In this document: piece by piece, positions 1 to 10,360 of the stretch
Numbering within the stretch: position 1 is the first letter of the stretch
How the letters are laid out: each line of letters starts with the position of its first letter
NCBI RefSeq assembly: GCF_000970345.1
Contig: NZ_LAQU01000005.1
Coordinates: 62,001 to 126,000, forward strand
Direction: 5' to 3'
Source: Robbsia andropogonis
GTDB lineage: Bacteria > Pseudomonadota > Gammaproteobacteria > Burkholderiales > Burkholderiaceae
Length of the DNA stretch: 64,000 bases
Program-made: the position numbers and the translations under genes
The notes under the pieces: generated by a model
What the model saw: only the letters and a program-made list of their open reading frames with translations
Database searches by the model: none
What the model was told of the DNA's origin: nothing

Positions 1-996
1 CCCGAACGTCCCATCGTCATCCGTCGCGGTGGCCCGGTGCGAGCCAGGTCGCATGGCGGCGGCTGGAAGCTCGCCTACGCGGATTTCATGACCGCGTTGA
101 TGGCTTTTTTTCTATTGATGTGGCTTCTCGGTTCCGTCAACGGCGCCAAGCTCGACGGCATCGCCGATTATTTCAAGCAACCATTGAAGGTGTCACTGCT
201 CGGCGGCGACCGCGCTGCCGATGGCCGCAGCGTCTTGAAGGGGGGCGGCACCGACATTACCCGTCGTGACGGTGAGCAGCGCAAGGTGGACGGCCCGCGG
301 GCGATCAACGACCCGACATCGCATGATCCCACCGGCAAACCGATATCCGCGCCTGGCATGACGTCGGATGCGGTGCCTTCTCCGGACGCCGTGCTGCAGA
401 AGGAAGCCGAGGACGATAACTTGCGTAGCCTGCAGTCGCGAATAGAGGATGCCCTGGACCATAACGCGGCGTTGAAGCCATTCCGGAACCAGATCGTCCT
501 CGATGTCACGCGAGATGGTCTGCGCATCCAGATCGTGGACTCCAAAAACCGACCGATGTTCGCCAGTGCGAGTGCCGAGGTGGAGCCATATATGCGCGCG
601 ATCCTCCGGGAGCTGGGCCCTGTCTTGAACCAGGTGCCGAATCGGCTGATCCTGGAAGGTCATACCGATGCGACGCCGTATGCCGGTAAGGCAAACGGCT
701 ATACCAATTGGGAATTGTCGGCCGATCGCGCCAATGCGTCGCGTCGCGAACTGATCTCTGGTGGCATGTCGCAGGACCGTGTCTTGCGCGTGATCGGTCT
801 GGCGGATACCAATCAATTCAATCCGGACGATGCCTACGATCCGCGCAATCGCCGTATCAGTATCCTGGTATTGAACCGGCGCGCGGAGCGCCAGTTGATC
901 AATGACCGTGCCCGTCCGGCTGTATTGGACAATACCCGTAGTGCCGAGGCGCAGTCGGCGGCGATCGGCGCTTCTCGAACCCAAGTCGCGCCTTGA
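1..996 (+). CDS. motB: Flagellar motor stator protein MotB (5' end outside window)
   Basis: Stator subunit that anchors the MotA/MotB proton channel to peptidoglycan. The reading frame is open from base 1, and a basic N-terminal stretch precedes the first in-window GTG, so the true start lies upstream. A single membrane helix with the proton-carrying Asp is visible (YADFMTALMAFFLLMWLLG). It is followed by a plug/linker and an OmpA-like peptidoglycan-binding domain (LEGHTDATPY, WELSADRANA, DPRNRRISI). motA should lie just outside the window. cheY1 begins 30 bp downstream, the usual Burkholderiaceae order. Confidence 0.96.
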   Translation, partial: PERPIVIRRGGPVRARSHGGGWKLAYADFMTALMAFFLLMWLLGSVNGAKLDGIADYFKQPLKVSLLGGDRAADGRSVLKGGGTDITRRDGEQRKVDGPRAINDPTSHDPTGKPISAPGMTSDAVPSPDAVLQKEAEDDNLRSLQSRIEDALDHNAALKPFRNQIVLDVTRDGLRIQIVDSKNRPMFASASAEVEPYMRAILRELGPVLNQVPNRLILEGHTDATPYAGKANGYTNWELSADRANASRRELISGGMSQDRVLRVIGLADTNQFNPDDAYDPRNRRISILVLNRRAERQLINDRARPAVLDNTRSAEAQSAAIGASRTQVAP

Positions 997-1026
997 GGCG
1001 CCAAACAAGTAGATCGCGAGCAGATC

Positions 1027-1440
1027 ATGAACCAAGACATCACGACAAAACCTACGGTGCTGGCCGTGGACGATTCTCCAGCGATGCGTCTGATCCTTGA
1101 CGCCACGCTGGAGGCAGCCGGTTATCAGGTGACGCTGGCCGAGGATGGCCGCGAAGGACTCGCCAAGGCCGTGGCGGCCACCGCGGTGGGAGGGCGTGTG
1201 TTCGATCTGGTGTTGACCGATCACAATATGCCGGGCCTGACCGGCCTCGAACTGATCGCGGGCCTGCGTCACCTGGCGCCCTATGCCGAGACACCGATCT
1301 TGCTGTTGACCACCGAGGACGGCGAGGACTTCAAGGCGGCAGCGCGCGAGGCCGGCGCCACGGGCTGGCTGTTGAAGCCGCTGGACCCGCAGGTGCTGAC
1401 CGAGGTGTTGGTCAGCGTCCGTGGCGCGATAGGTTCTTGA
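1027..1440 (+). CDS. cheY1: CheY-like single-domain response regulator (first copy)
   Basis: A 137-residue stand-alone receiver domain. Visible are the acidic pocket (AVDDS), the phospho-acceptor Asp in LTDHNMPG, the conserved Thr in LLLTTEDGED and the Lys in LLKPLDP. It sits between motB and cheA, as in Burkholderia. It is more divergent than the second CheY near 10 kb, so it may act as a phosphate sink or a CheA-specific partner; that role is inferred. Confidence 0.92.
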   Translation: MNQDITTKPTVLAVDDSPAMRLILDATLEAAGYQVTLAEDGREGLAKAVAATAVGGRVFDLVLTDHNMPGLTGLELIAGLRHLAPYAETPILLLTTEDGEDFKAAAREAGATGWLLKPLDPQVLTEVLVSVRGAIGS

Positions 1441-1487
1441 TTCACGTCAAAATTCTTTTTTTTAAGCAAAGAATTTCACGAAGCGAT

Positions 1488-1515
1488 TGAAGTTTCTGCC
1501 CGGTCGTGCCGTTAC
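1488..1515 (+). promoter_or_regulatory. Possible sigma-28 promoter of cheA
   Basis: TGAAGTTT (1488-1495), 12 bp, GCCGTTAC (1508-1515). Against TAAAGTTT-N11-GCCGATAA the boxes match 7/8 and 6/8, with one extra spacer base. The -10 is identical to that of the better site upstream of the second flgM. It lies 130 bp before cheA. Confidence 0.4.
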
Positions 1516-1538
1516 CCCTCGTAAGCGCCAGCGGTGTG

Positions 1539-1600
1539 GGGGTGTCCGTGCAGTACAGGATGCTCCCGCCGCGGATGGCACAGTCCGGTGCGGACACCCC
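1539..1600 (+). other. Inverted repeat in the cheA leader
   Basis: GGGGTGTCCG at 1539-1548 is a perfect reverse complement of CGGACACCCC at 1591-1600, with 42 bp between. If the promoter at 1488-1515 is used, this falls in the 5' untranslated region of cheA and could form a long stem-loop. A second, A/T-only inverted repeat (AAATTCTTT 1450-1458 / AAAGAATTT 1468-1476) lies just after cheY1. Confidence 0.45.
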
Positions 1601-1645
1601 GCGCAGGCGAAACAAACAGTTATATAGCCGGAAGATCCAACGGTC

Positions 1646-3984
1646 ATGTCGCTCGATATTACCCAGTTTTACGAGACGTTCTTTGACGAAGCGGACGAGT
1701 TGCTTACCGAGATGGAGCGCTTGCTGCTCGGCATCGACGTACAGCATCCGGATCCGGAACAATTGAACGCGATTTTCCGCGCCGCCCACTCGATAAAGGG
1801 CGGTGCCGCCACTTTTGGTTTCAGTGTGCTTGCCGAAACCACGCACGTGCTCGAATCCGTGCTGGATCAGGCCCGCACAGGGGAATTAGCGCTGCGCACG
1901 GACATGGTCGATGTGTTCCTCGAATCGAGGACGTGCTGGAAGTGCAACTTCGCGCATATCGCGAATCGGGTGGCACCGTCGAACCCGATCGCACGCTTGG
2001 CGTCGCGCTCGGCGAAAAGTTGAAGGCTGTCAGCCAGGCACCCGTGGCGGCGCCGGCACCCGTGGCACCGGCTGCGGCGCCGGTCGCCTCCGCGCCGGTG
2101 GCCGCGGCTGTCGCTGCGGGACCGGATCCTTACCAATCGGATGATCCAGCGGCCGCGCCGGCACATGTGATTCGCCAATTGCATGAAATTGCCGGCGTGG
2201 ACGTGGCTGTTGCGCCGGCCGTGGCGGCAGGCGCGACGTCGGCTCCGGTTGCCGCCGCTGAGGCGCCTGCGGCCGCGCCTGCGGGGGCGGGTGGTGGCGA
2301 GCATGGCAATCTGAAAATCCGGCTGATCGATGTCAAGGACGGCGACCAGTCGCTGCTCGTCGATGAGCTGTCGAACTTGGGTACGGTCACTGCCCGGGTT
2401 CAAGCTGGCAATGTATTGAGTGTCTGGTTGAAAAGCGATTGCTCGCCTGACGACATCATTGCGGTCTGCTGCTTTGTGATCGATGAAGACCAGATCGAAG
2501 TGAGCTATGACCATGGCGGCGCGGCGGCGGCAGCGGCCGCGGCGAACGTCGCACCAGGTGGCGAGGCGCAAGCCGCCGCGGCCGCTGCGGTGGATGCCGC
2601 CGTGAGCGCGGAGTCCGCCGAGGTATTCGCTCAGACCGATGTTGCCAATACGGTCGCCGCGGCAACCGGGGCGGTCCCGGCCGTGGCAGCACAGACGGGG
2701 GCCGCATTGGCTGCCGCCCCGGCCGCCGCGCCGCCGCAGGCAGGGGCGACCGTGACGCGGAACGCACCAAGCGGTGGCGCGCAAGAGGGCAGTTCGATCC
2801 GCGTTGGTGTTGAGAAGGTCGATCACCTGATCAACTTGGTAGGTGAACTGGTAATCACGCAGGCGATGCTGGCGCAGACGGCGTCCAAGTTCGATCCCGT
2901 GGTGCATGACCGTCTTTTCAACGGCATGGCGTTATTGGAACGGAATGCCCGTGACCTGCAGGAAGCGGTCATGTCCATCCGGATGATGCCGATGGATTAC
3001 GTTTTCAGCCGCTTCCCGCGTCTGGTTCGCGATCTCGCATCGAAGCTCGGCAAGAAGGTCGACCTCGTGACGTTTGGTCAGGCCACCGAGTTGGACAAGA
3101 GCCTGATCGAACGCATCATCGACCCGCTGACCCACTTGGTCCGTAACAGCCTGGATCATGGGATCGAGACACCGGACGTGCGTCTGGCCGCCGGTAAGGA
3201 AGCCGCGGGCGAATTGGTGCTTTCCGCTGAGCACGCGGGCGGCAATATTGTCATCGAGGTATCCGACGACGGCGCCGGACTGAATCGGCAGCGCATTCTC
3301 GCGAAAGCGCAGAAGCAGGGGTTGGCGGTCAGCGATGCGATGACCGATGACGAAGTGGCGCAGTTGATTTTCATGCCTGGCTTCTCTACTGCGGAGCAGG
3401 TGACGGATATCTCCGGTCGTGGCGTCGGCATGGATGTCGTGAAGCGTAACATCCAGTCGATGGGGGGGCATGTAGAGATTCAGACCCGCCCCGGTAACGG
3501 CACAACCACTCGCATCATCCTGCCGTTGACGCTGGCCATCCTGGATGGCATGTCGGTCAAGGTAGGCGGGGAAACGTTTATCGTGCCGCTGAATTCGGTC
3601 ATGGAATCGATGCAGCCGACGAACGACGAGATCTTCACGATTGCCGGTCAAGGCGAGGATGGTCGTGTGCTGCGCGTGCGTGGCGAATATTTGCCGATCG
3701 TCGCGTTGCACAAGGTATTTGAAGTCGAAGATGCGCGGATGGATCCTACCAAGGCGATCGTCGTCATCGTTCAGGCCGAGGGCAAACGCTTCGCGATGAT
3801 GGTTGACGAATTGCTGGGGCAGCACCAGGTCGTGGTCAAGAATCTCGAGACCAATTACCGCAAGGTCTTTGGTATTTCGGCGGCGACGATTCTGGGCGAC
3901 GGCAGTGTCGCATTGATTCTGGATGTGCCGGCATTGAACCGTAATGGCCGCGATGAACTGATGAGCCTGCCTGTCAATCATTGA
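1646..3984 (+). pseudogene. cheA: Chemotaxis histidine kinase CheA, interrupted by a one-base frameshift
   Basis: Sensor kinase that phosphorylates CheY and CheB. The P1 HPt domain is complete, with His48 in RAAHSIKGGAATFGF, but its frame runs off at codons 94-96 and stops at 2023. The rest (CFVIDEDQIE P2-like region, dimerisation helix, HATPase with LVRNSLDHGIE, DDGAG and GRGVGMDVVK, and the P5 CheW-like domain) continues in another frame up to 3984. Family alignment expects ES-K-DVLEVQL here, so one base is missing around 1925-1930. The P1-P2 linkers are Ala/Pro rich. Everything else in the chemotaxis operon is intact, so this may be a sequencing error or a recent mutation. If real, P1 is separated from the kinase core. 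Confidence 0.9.
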
Positions 3985-4022
3985 GGGCGGAACGCGACAG
4001 CGCTGTTTTTTTCGTCAGTCAT

Positions 4023-4050
4023 TCAAGTTTCATGCGGAAAATGCCGCTAA
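4023..4050 (+). promoter_or_regulatory. Possible sigma-28 promoter of cheW
   Basis: TCAAGTTT (4023-4030), 12 bp, GCCGCTAA (4043-4050). Both boxes match the flagellar sigma consensus at 7/8, with one base more spacer than the flgK and fliC sites. It lies between cheA and cheW. Confidence 0.45.
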
Positions 4051-4191
4051 CGCTTACGACGTGCCGTTCAGCACACGAGTAGGGCAGCGGTCCGGCTGAA
4101 GGTCGGGCCGCCTTGTAGAAGTGAATTTTCAATCGGTATGACAGTGCGTCACGAGAAAAGCGTGGCGCAATCCAAGGGAAAGGAAAGGTAT

Positions 4192-4725
4192 ATGAGCACC
4201 GAACTCGTCCAGTCCAGCCAGCGCGGCGCTGCGCCGCTTGCGGTCATCGAACACCACTTGCAAGGCGACGGTGCCGCGCAAGAATTTCTCGCATTCACGT
4301 TGGGGGGGGAGGAATACGGGATCGATATCCTGAAAGTCCAGGAAATTCGCGGATATGAAGTGGTGACCCGTATTGCCAATACGCCAAATTTCATCAAGGG
4401 CGTGATCAATCTGCGCGGCGTCATCGTGCCGATCGTCGATATGCGGATCAAGTTTGATCTGGGTACCGTCGAATACGATCACCAGACCGTTGTGATTATC
4501 CTGAACGTCGCGCAGCGCGTGGTCGGCATGGTCGTCGACGGTGTGTCGGACGTGTTGACGCTGACGAAGGCTCAGATCAAGCCGGCGCCGGAATTTGGTT
4601 CGGTATTAAACACCGAGTATCTGACGGGCCTGGGCACGATCGACGATCGACTGTTGATTCTGATGGACATCGAACGTTTGATGACCAGTGATGAAATGGC
4701 GCTGATGGACCACGTCGCGGCGTGA
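4192..4725 (+). CDS. cheW: Chemotaxis coupling protein CheW
   Basis: Adaptor linking chemoreceptors to CheA. It has a single CheW-like SH3-type domain from about residue 30: [20 protein letters not shown], the [11 protein letters not shown] strand and [13 protein letters not shown]. The ATG at 4192 was chosen over an in-frame upstream ATG at 4138 because it follows a purine-rich AAGGGAAAGGAAAGG stretch and gives [10 protein letters not shown] (177 aa), close to the usual family length. It is followed by a short stem-loop (4757-4779) and the receptor gene. Confidence 0.96.
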   Translation: MSTELVQSSQRGAAPLAVIEHHLQGDGAAQEFLAFTLGGEEYGIDILKVQEIRGYEVVTRIANTPNFIKGVINLRGVIVPIVDMRIKFDLGTVEYDHQTVVIILNVAQRVVGMVVDGVSDVLTLTKAQIKPAPEFGSVLNTEYLTGLGTIDDRLLILMDIERLMTSDEMALMDHVAA

Positions 4726-4756
4726 TCGAACGTCGGGTCGCCTGAAAGGCAACGGA

Positions 4757-4779
4757 AAAGCCTCTCTGTTCGAGGCTTT
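4757..4779 (+). terminator. Weak stem-loop after cheW
   Basis: AAAGCCTC (4757-4764) pairs with GAGGCTTT (4772-4779) across a 7-base loop. No U-run follows, so it may attenuate rather than terminate. Confidence 0.35.
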
Positions 4780-4890
4780 GTCCATCGGCCCCGGCGTTAA
4801 GCTGTGACCATGACATTGCATGCGATGCCTCGCGTTTTCGCGCAAGGCAGTGAGTGATTTGCAGGACCGGAACCGGAGCACGGGCCAGAA

Positions 4891-6519
4891 ATGAACAAGT
4901 TGACGATCCGGGCCACCTTGCAGGCGGTGGTGGGTATTTTCGTGTTGATGCTGGTTTGCGGCAGCGCCGTGGGCTTTTTGGCATTACGCTCGGCAACGAG
5001 CGCGATCGAGGCGATGGCGCGGGATGCGTCGCAGGCTGCGCAGCAGATGGGTAGCGCGGGAAGCGCGTTGCAAGCATCCAGCGATGCGGCATTGCAGACG
5101 GCGCATGCCCGCCTTGTCATGCTGGATGTGGCGATTGTCGTTGCGTTGATCGCGGCGGTCGCTTTCGGCCTGATCACGCTGTGGCTGATGCGTCGTCAGG
5201 TGATCGCGCCCCTGGATACGGCCACCGGCTTGTTCCATCGGATTGCCGCGGGTGACCTGTCGCAACGCGTCGAGAACGCGTATGGTCGGGGATCGCAGAA
5301 CGAGATGGGTCGCGTGTTCGAAGCGATCGACGCCATGCAACACGGTCTCTCGTCTACCCTGCGCACGGTGAAGTCGAGTGCAAACAGTATCGAAGTGGGC
5401 GCTCGGGAAATCGCCGCCGGTAATACCGACCTGTCGTCGCGTACCGAGCAACAGGCGGCGTCCCTGCAGCAGACCGCTTCAAGCATGGATCACCTGACCT
5501 CGACGGTGCGTCAGAACACCGACAATGCCCGCCAGGCAAGTCAGCTGGCGGCCAATGCTTCCGAGATTGCTTCGCGTGGTGGTGAGGTGGTCGGCGAGGT
5601 GGTCGTGACGATGCAAGGTATCACCGCCAGTTCCGACAAGGTGGTGGACATCATCGGCGTCATTGAAGGCATTGCGTTCCAGACAAATATCCTGGCGCTG
5701 AACGCGGCGGTGGAAGCGGCGCGCGCCGGGGAGCAAGGGCGTGGATTCGCCGTGGTGGCGGGCGAGGTGCGCAGCCTGGCGCAGCGCAGCGCGGCGGCCG
5801 CGAAGGAAATCAAGGCGCTCATTGGCGACTCCGCCGAAAAAGTACACAGCGGTTCGACGCTTGTGGCGCGCGCCGGCGAGACGATGAATGAAATCGTGCA
5901 GGCCGTGCGTCGCGTGACCGACATCATGGGCGAGATCAGTGCCGCGTCCGAGGAGCAGCGCGGTGGCATCGAGCAGGTGAATCAGGCGGTGACGCAGATG
6001 GACGGCGTCACGCAGCAAAATGCAGCGCTGGTGGAGCAGGCCGCAGCCGCGGCCGCCTCGCTGGAGGAGCAGACGCGGCAGTTGAATTCGGCGCTCGGCC
6101 ATTATCGATTGGATAGTGCCGCGATGCATCCGGGCGTATCGCGACCGTTGCCCGCCGCGGCAACCTCCGCTCCGCGGAAATCTTCGGCGCCAAAGCCGCG
6201 TTCGACGGCAGCGGCGGGCGTCAAGTCCGCAATGTCGGCAAAACCAAAGATCAAGGCGCGCGTCGCCGGTCGTATCACACGGCAAGCGGGTAGCTCGGCG
6301 GGCAGTGCGGAAACCGCGGCACGGACTGCGGTCACGGCCGCCGCTACCTCGGTGACGGCGTCGACGCCAGTTTCGTCGACAAAGCCGGCGAGCGCCGCGA
6401 AAGCAACGCGCCCGCCGTTGCCAAGCAGCGATGTCCCGGCAAGCGAGCAGGCGCCAATTGGCACCGCCAGTCGTGCGTTCAAGCCGACGGCCGCTGAAGG
6501 TGAGTGGGAGTCGTTCTGA
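4891..6519 (+). CDS. Methyl-accepting chemotaxis protein with a minimal periplasmic region
   Basis: Membrane chemoreceptor that signals to CheA through CheW. TM1 spans about residues 9-31 and TM2 about 76-100, leaving only about 44 periplasmic residues; the four-helix sensor domain usual for this position is missing. HAMP (about 100-150) and the signalling coiled coil follow, with the hairpin tip [20 protein letters not shown]. After a flexible Ala/Ser/Thr-rich tail of about 130 residues the protein ends in EWESF, which resembles the CheR/CheB-docking pentapeptide NWETF. It may sense membrane or energy state rather than a periplasmic ligand; this is inferred. Confidence 0.95.
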   Translation: MNKLTIRATLQAVVGIFVLMLVCGSAVGFLALRSATSAIEAMARDASQAAQQMGSAGSALQASSDAALQTAHARLVMLDVAIVVALIAAVAFGLITLWLMRRQVIAPLDTATGLFHRIAAGDLSQRVENAYGRGSQNEMGRVFEAIDAMQHGLSSTLRTVKSSANSIEVGAREIAAGNTDLSSRTEQQAASLQQTASSMDHLTSTVRQNTDNARQASQLAANASEIASRGGEVVGEVVVTMQGITASSDKVVDIIGVIEGIAFQTNILALNAAVEAARAGEQGRGFAVVAGEVRSLAQRSAAAAKEIKALIGDSAEKVHSGSTLVARAGETMNEIVQAVRRVTDIMGEISAASEEQRGGIEQVNQAVTQMDGVTQQNAALVEQAAAAAASLEEQTRQLNSALGHYRLDSAAMHPGVSRPLPAAATSAPRKSSAPKPRSTAAAGVKSAMSAKPKIKARVAGRITRQAGSSAGSAETAARTAVTAAATSVTASTPVSSTKPASAAKATRPPLPSSDVPASEQAPIGTASRAFKPTAAEGEWESF

Positions 6520-6778
6520 TTTGAACGAGTAGTACTTGGCAACGGGGACCGGTTTAGAACATCGACGGGATCATCCACGCGGGCTGACCAGCGTGATCGG
6601 TCCCGCATCGGGCACCGGCGCATGCGCGAAGGGCGGGGGCTGAAGCGAGGCGCGTGATGCGATGAGCAGGCCGATGGCCGCTCAAAAATGTGTTCGGGTG
6701 GCGGTGAAGGTGCAAGCGCACCGTAGCGTGCCGCCAGTCCGAACCGATTTAACGGTTGTCTTGAAATGATGCGTTGAC

Positions 6779-7804
6779 ATGACTGCGTTCCGCACTCGGC
6801 CCAGCTTGAATTCCCTCTCGTCCCGCACGAATGCACAGCCGTCCGGTGCGACTGGCGGTGGCAACCAGAACGGCGCCTTCGCCGTGACCGGCATCTCCAG
6901 CAGCGACCTGGAAGCGGCGCGTGACTTTCCGTTCACCGCCGAGGACTTCAGTCGCATTCGTGCGCTGATCTATCGTGAAGCCGGTATCTCGTTATCCGAC
7001 CAGAAGCGCGACATGGTGTACAACCGTCTCGCGCGTCGTCTCCGGGCGCTCGGTATCCGTTCGTTCTCGGACTATCTTGACGGACTCGAGCGCAGTCGTG
7101 ACCCACAGGAGTGGGAAGCGTTTACGAACGCGCTGACGACGAATCTGACGGCCTTCTTCCGGGAAGGTCATCATTTCCCCATCCTCTCCGAATTCGCCGC
7201 CAAGCATACGTCGCCGTTGAACGTATGGTGTTGTGCCGCATCCACTGGCGAGGAGCCGTATTCGATCGCGATGACGCTGGCGGAGGCAGGAGGACGTCAG
7301 ACCCAGGCAAAGGTACTGTCGACCGATATCGACACACAGGCACTGGCCACCGCCTCCGCCGGAATCTATACGGCGGATCAGGTCAAAGGCCTGCCGACAG
7401 GCCGCCTGCAACGATTCTTCTTGCGCGGCACCGGTTCGCGCGAAGGCCGCGTGCGCGTCAACGATGCCTTGCGTTCGATGATCACGTTCGAACAGTGCAA
7501 CCTGATTGCGCCACCGTGGCAGCAGGTTCAGCGCCAAGCGCCGTTCGACGTCATCTTCTGCCGCAACGTGATGATCTACTTCGACAAGCCAACGCAAGCA
7601 CGCATTCTCGAGACGTTTGCACCGCTGATCAAGCCGGGTGGTTTGTTGTTCGCGGGACACTCGGAAAACTTCTCGTATATGACATCGGCGTTCCGCTTGA
7701 AGGGGCAGACCGTCTACGAGCGCACGCAAGAACCGGCGTCGACCTCGAATTTGTTGGCGGCCGGCGAAAGCCGCGCCGCGGCGCTCGCCGGTAGTCGCAG
7801 ATGA
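6779..7804 (+). CDS. cheR: Chemotaxis protein methyltransferase CheR
   Basis: SAM-dependent methyltransferase that methylates receptor glutamates. After about 45 disordered residues comes the CheR N-terminal helical domain ([20 protein letters not shown]), then the Rossmann fold: [19 protein letters not shown] (SAM site), [15 protein letters not shown], and the late motif [15 protein letters not shown]. The length of 341 residues exceeds the roughly 290 of enteric CheR because of the N-terminal extension. The stop overlaps the cheD start by ATGA, implying translational coupling. Confidence 0.96.
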   Translation: MTAFRTRPSLNSLSSRTNAQPSGATGGGNQNGAFAVTGISSSDLEAARDFPFTAEDFSRIRALIYREAGISLSDQKRDMVYNRLARRLRALGIRSFSDYLDGLERSRDPQEWEAFTNALTTNLTAFFREGHHFPILSEFAAKHTSPLNVWCCAASTGEEPYSIAMTLAEAGGRQTQAKVLSTDIDTQALATASAGIYTADQVKGLPTGRLQRFFLRGTGSREGRVRVNDALRSMITFEQCNLIAPPWQQVQRQAPFDVIFCRNVMIYFDKPTQARILETFAPLIKPGGLLFAGHSENFSYMTSAFRLKGQTVYERTQEPASTSNLLAAGESRAAALAGSRR

Positions 7805-8679
7805 GTGCCCTGCCGCAGGCCAATCATTTTTACCAGGACATGGATTTCGGCAAGCCCGGCGTCAAGCTGTTGATGAACGAATATTTTGTCACCAGCGATG
7901 ACATGGTGCTCACCACGGTGCTGGGTTCCTGCGTTTCCGCCTGTATCCGTGATCCGTATTCGGGCCTGGGCGGCATGAACCATTTCATGTTGCCGGACGG
8001 TGGAGGCGATCCGTCCCGTGCGTCGTCTGATGCCATGCGCTATGGCTCGTTCGCGATGGAAGTGTTGATCAACGAGCTCATCAAGCGCGGCGCACGACGT
8101 GCCTCTCTCGAAGCCAAGGTATTCGGGGGCGCGGCCGTGTTGAAGCGCATGCACACGCTGAACATCGGAGATGACAATTCGCGATTCGTCCGTCGCTATC
8201 TGGCGCTGGAAGGGATTCGTATCGTTGCCGAAGACTTGCAGGGGGAACACCCGCGCAAAGTCGCCTTCATGCCAAGCAGCGGCAAGGCGATGGTACGCAA
8301 GCTCCCGCTGGACGTCCGCGTCACCGATCCTGTTAGCCATACGGCCGAGATCGAGCTCGCCCAACGCGAGCGTGCGATGTCCGAGGAAATGGGGGCAATG
8401 CGGGATCGGCATGCACGCCGTTCACCGGATACGATCCAGGTCTTCGCGAGCGCGGCGCGCGCGGCTGCTCGTCCGGCAACGTCTCTCCCACCCACGGCGG
8501 CGGTGACCGGTGCCAGCAAGCCGGCGGCAGCAACTGGCGCCGCCGCACCCGCGTCCGGTGCCGCCGCGGCTGCATCGAAGTCGCGCGTCGAGCTTTTCAT
8601 CCGTCGTCCGGCGACGGCGCCCGCGGGCGGTGCGACGCCGCCGCAGCCGTTAACAAAAACCATTATTGAGACGATGTGA
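7801..8679 (+). CDS. cheD: Chemoreceptor glutamine deamidase CheD
   Basis: Deamidates receptor glutamines so that they can be methylated. The catalytic Cys is visible in [13 protein letters not shown] and the His in GGMNHFMLP. The core covers about residues 20-200. The last 90 or so residues are an Ala/Pro-rich low-complexity tail beyond the family's usual length of about 200. It overlaps cheR by four bases, and its stop abuts the cheB start (TGATG). Confidence 0.95.
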   Translation: MSALPQANHFYQDMDFGKPGVKLLMNEYFVTSDDMVLTTVLGSCVSACIRDPYSGLGGMNHFMLPDGGGDPSRASSDAMRYGSFAMEVLINELIKRGARRASLEAKVFGGAAVLKRMHTLNIGDDNSRFVRRYLALEGIRIVAEDLQGEHPRKVAFMPSSGKAMVRKLPLDVRVTDPVSHTAEIELAQRERAMSEEMGAMRDRHARRSPDTIQVFASAARAAARPATSLPPTAAVTGASKPAAATGAAAPASGAAAAASKSRVELFIRRPATAPAGGATPPQPLTKTIIETM

Positions 8680-9782
8680 TGTCTACCCCGAAGATTCGTG
8701 TCCTTTGCATTGATGACTCCGCGTTGGTACGCAGCCTGATGACCGAGATCATCTCCAACCAGCCTGACATGATGGTCTGCGCGACAGCGCCGGATCCGTT
8801 GGTCGCACGGGAACTGATCAAACAGCACAATCCGGATGTATTGACGCTTGACGTGGAAATGCCCCGCATGGACGGGCTGGATTTTCTCGAGCGATTGATG
8901 CGCCTGCGTCCGACGCCGGTGGTCATGGTGTCTTCGCTGACCGAGCGTGGTTCTGAAATCACGATGCGCGCTCTGGAATTGGGTGCGGTGGACTTCGTTT
9001 CCAAGCCGAAAGTCGGCATTCGCGACGGATTGCTGGATTACAGCGACATGATCGCTGACAAGATCCGCGCCGCAGCACGCGCGAAGGTGCGTCCGTTGAC
9101 GGCGCGACCGGCCGCGGCGACCAATGGCGCGGCCGCCGCCAGCAGTGCCGCGCCGACGATCTCGCCTTTGCGCAACATGCTGGTGTCGACGGAAAAATTG
9201 ATTGCGATCGGCGCATCCACCGGCGGTACCGAAGCAATCAAGGAAGTATTGTTGACGCTGCCGTCGGATGCACCCGCCGTATTGATCACGCAGCACATGC
9301 CGGCGGGCTTCACGAAGTCGTTCGCGAAGCGGCTCGACTCGCTTTGCCGGATTTCCGTCAAGGAAGCCGAGCATGGAGAACGGCTGCTTCCCGGGCATGC
9401 GTATATCGCACCTGGCGACTTCCACTTGTCGCTGGCACGCAGCGGTGCGAACTATGTTGCGACGTTAAGCGATGCGGCACCGGTTAATCGCCATCGTCCA
9501 TCGGTCGACGTGCTATTTAATTCGGTCGCGGAATTTGCCGGCAAGAACGCCATCGGCGTATTGCTGACAGGAATGGGCAAGGATGGCGCGGTTGGCATGG
9601 GGGCGATGCGTCGCGCCGGTGCCTATACTTTTGCGCAGGACGAAGCGAGTTGCGTCGTGTACGGTATGCCCCGTGAGGCGGTGTTGATCGGCGCGGCCTG
9701 TGAGTCAGTGTCATTGCAGCAGATGACGCATCACGTCATGCAGAAGTTGCTGTCGATGGGTGAGCGCGCACATCGCGTATAG
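8679..9782 (+). CDS. cheB: Chemotaxis methylesterase/deamidase CheB
   Basis: Phosphorylation-activated receptor methylesterase. It has an N-terminal receiver domain ([11 protein letters not shown], acceptor Asp in [16 protein letters not shown]), an Ala-rich linker near 130-160, and the C-terminal esterase with the Ser in [10 protein letters not shown], the His in [11 protein letters not shown] and the Asp in [13 protein letters not shown]. The ATG at 8679 overlaps the cheD stop and gives [13 protein letters not shown]; a GTG three bases upstream is in frame but less likely. Length 367 aa, normal. Confidence 0.96.
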   Translation: MSTPKIRVLCIDDSALVRSLMTEIISNQPDMMVCATAPDPLVARELIKQHNPDVLTLDVEMPRMDGLDFLERLMRLRPTPVVMVSSLTERGSEITMRALELGAVDFVSKPKVGIRDGLLDYSDMIADKIRAAARAKVRPLTARPAAATNGAAAASSAAPTISPLRNMLVSTEKLIAIGASTGGTEAIKEVLLTLPSDAPAVLITQHMPAGFTKSFAKRLDSLCRISVKEAEHGERLLPGHAYIAPGDFHLSLARSGANYVATLSDAAPVNRHRPSVDVLFNSVAEFAGKNAIGVLLTGMGKDGAVGMGAMRRAGAYTFAQDEASCVVYGMPREAVLIGAACESVSLQQMTHHVMQKLLSMGERAHRV

Positions 9783-9806
9783 TACGCGGTTGAGTGCAAT
9801 TTGCTC

Positions 9807-9834
9807 TCAAGATCACGTGGATTACTGCCGATAT
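9807..9834 (+). promoter_or_regulatory. Possible sigma-28 promoter of cheYZ
   Basis: TCAAGATC (9807-9814), 12 bp, GCCGATAT (9827-9834). The -10 matches 7/8 and the -35 5/8. It has the same 12-bp spacer as the cheA and cheW candidates and lies 129 bp before cheY. Confidence 0.4.
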
Positions 9835-9963
9835 CCAATGAAACGGCGCGAGACGGGTGAGTCCAGGCGGTTTGGATTACACATTCGACGTCGCACCCGC
9901 CGGCCGGCAGGATAGGGCGCACACTAATTTGAGATTAAGTACAGGTTTTTAGAGGCGCAAACG

Positions 9964-10359
9964 ATGGATACTTCGATAAAAATTCTTGTGGTGGACGATT
10001 TTCCGACGATCCGTCGCATCGTGCGGAACCTCCTCAAGGAATTGGGCTACAGCAACGTCGATGAAGCGGAAGACGGTGCGATGGGCCTCGCCAAACTGAA
10101 GGCAGGCTCGTACGAATTCGTCATTTCCGACTGGAACATGCCGAATATGGACGGCCTGCAGATGTTGACGGCGATCCGCGCCGATCCGGCACTCGCACAT
10201 TTGCCGGTGTTGATGGTCACCGCGGAAGCGAAAAAGGAAAATATCATTGCCGCGGCGCAGGCCGGGGCGAGTGGCTATGTGGTGAAGCCGTTCACCGCTG
10301 CGATTCTCGACGAAAAGATCTCGAAGATCCGCGAGAAGATGGCGAAGGCTGGGGCGTGA
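9964..10359 (+). CDS. cheY: Chemotaxis response regulator CheY
   Basis: Canonical CheY that, when phosphorylated, binds FliM to switch motor rotation. A receiver of 131 residues: [20 protein letters not shown], acceptor Asp in [21 protein letters not shown] and VVKPFTAA all match enteric CheY closely. It directly precedes cheZ (1 bp gap), as expected for an operon pair. Confidence 0.97.
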   Translation: MDTSIKILVVDDFPTIRRIVRNLLKELGYSNVDEAEDGAMGLAKLKAGSYEFVISDWNMPNMDGLQMLTAIRADPALAHLPVLMVTAEAKKENIIAAAQAGASGYVVKPFTAAILDEKISKIREKMAKAGA

Positions 10360-10360
10360 G

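Noticed and set aside
1867-2907. 346-codon minus-strand open frame
   Set aside because: Antiparallel to the conserved CheA coding frame; Arg/His/Gly-rich composition typical of a shadow in GC-rich DNA.
3994-4012. ACAGCGCTGT palindrome plus seven T after cheA
   Set aside because: The palindrome has no loop, so only three pairs could form; too weak to call a terminator.
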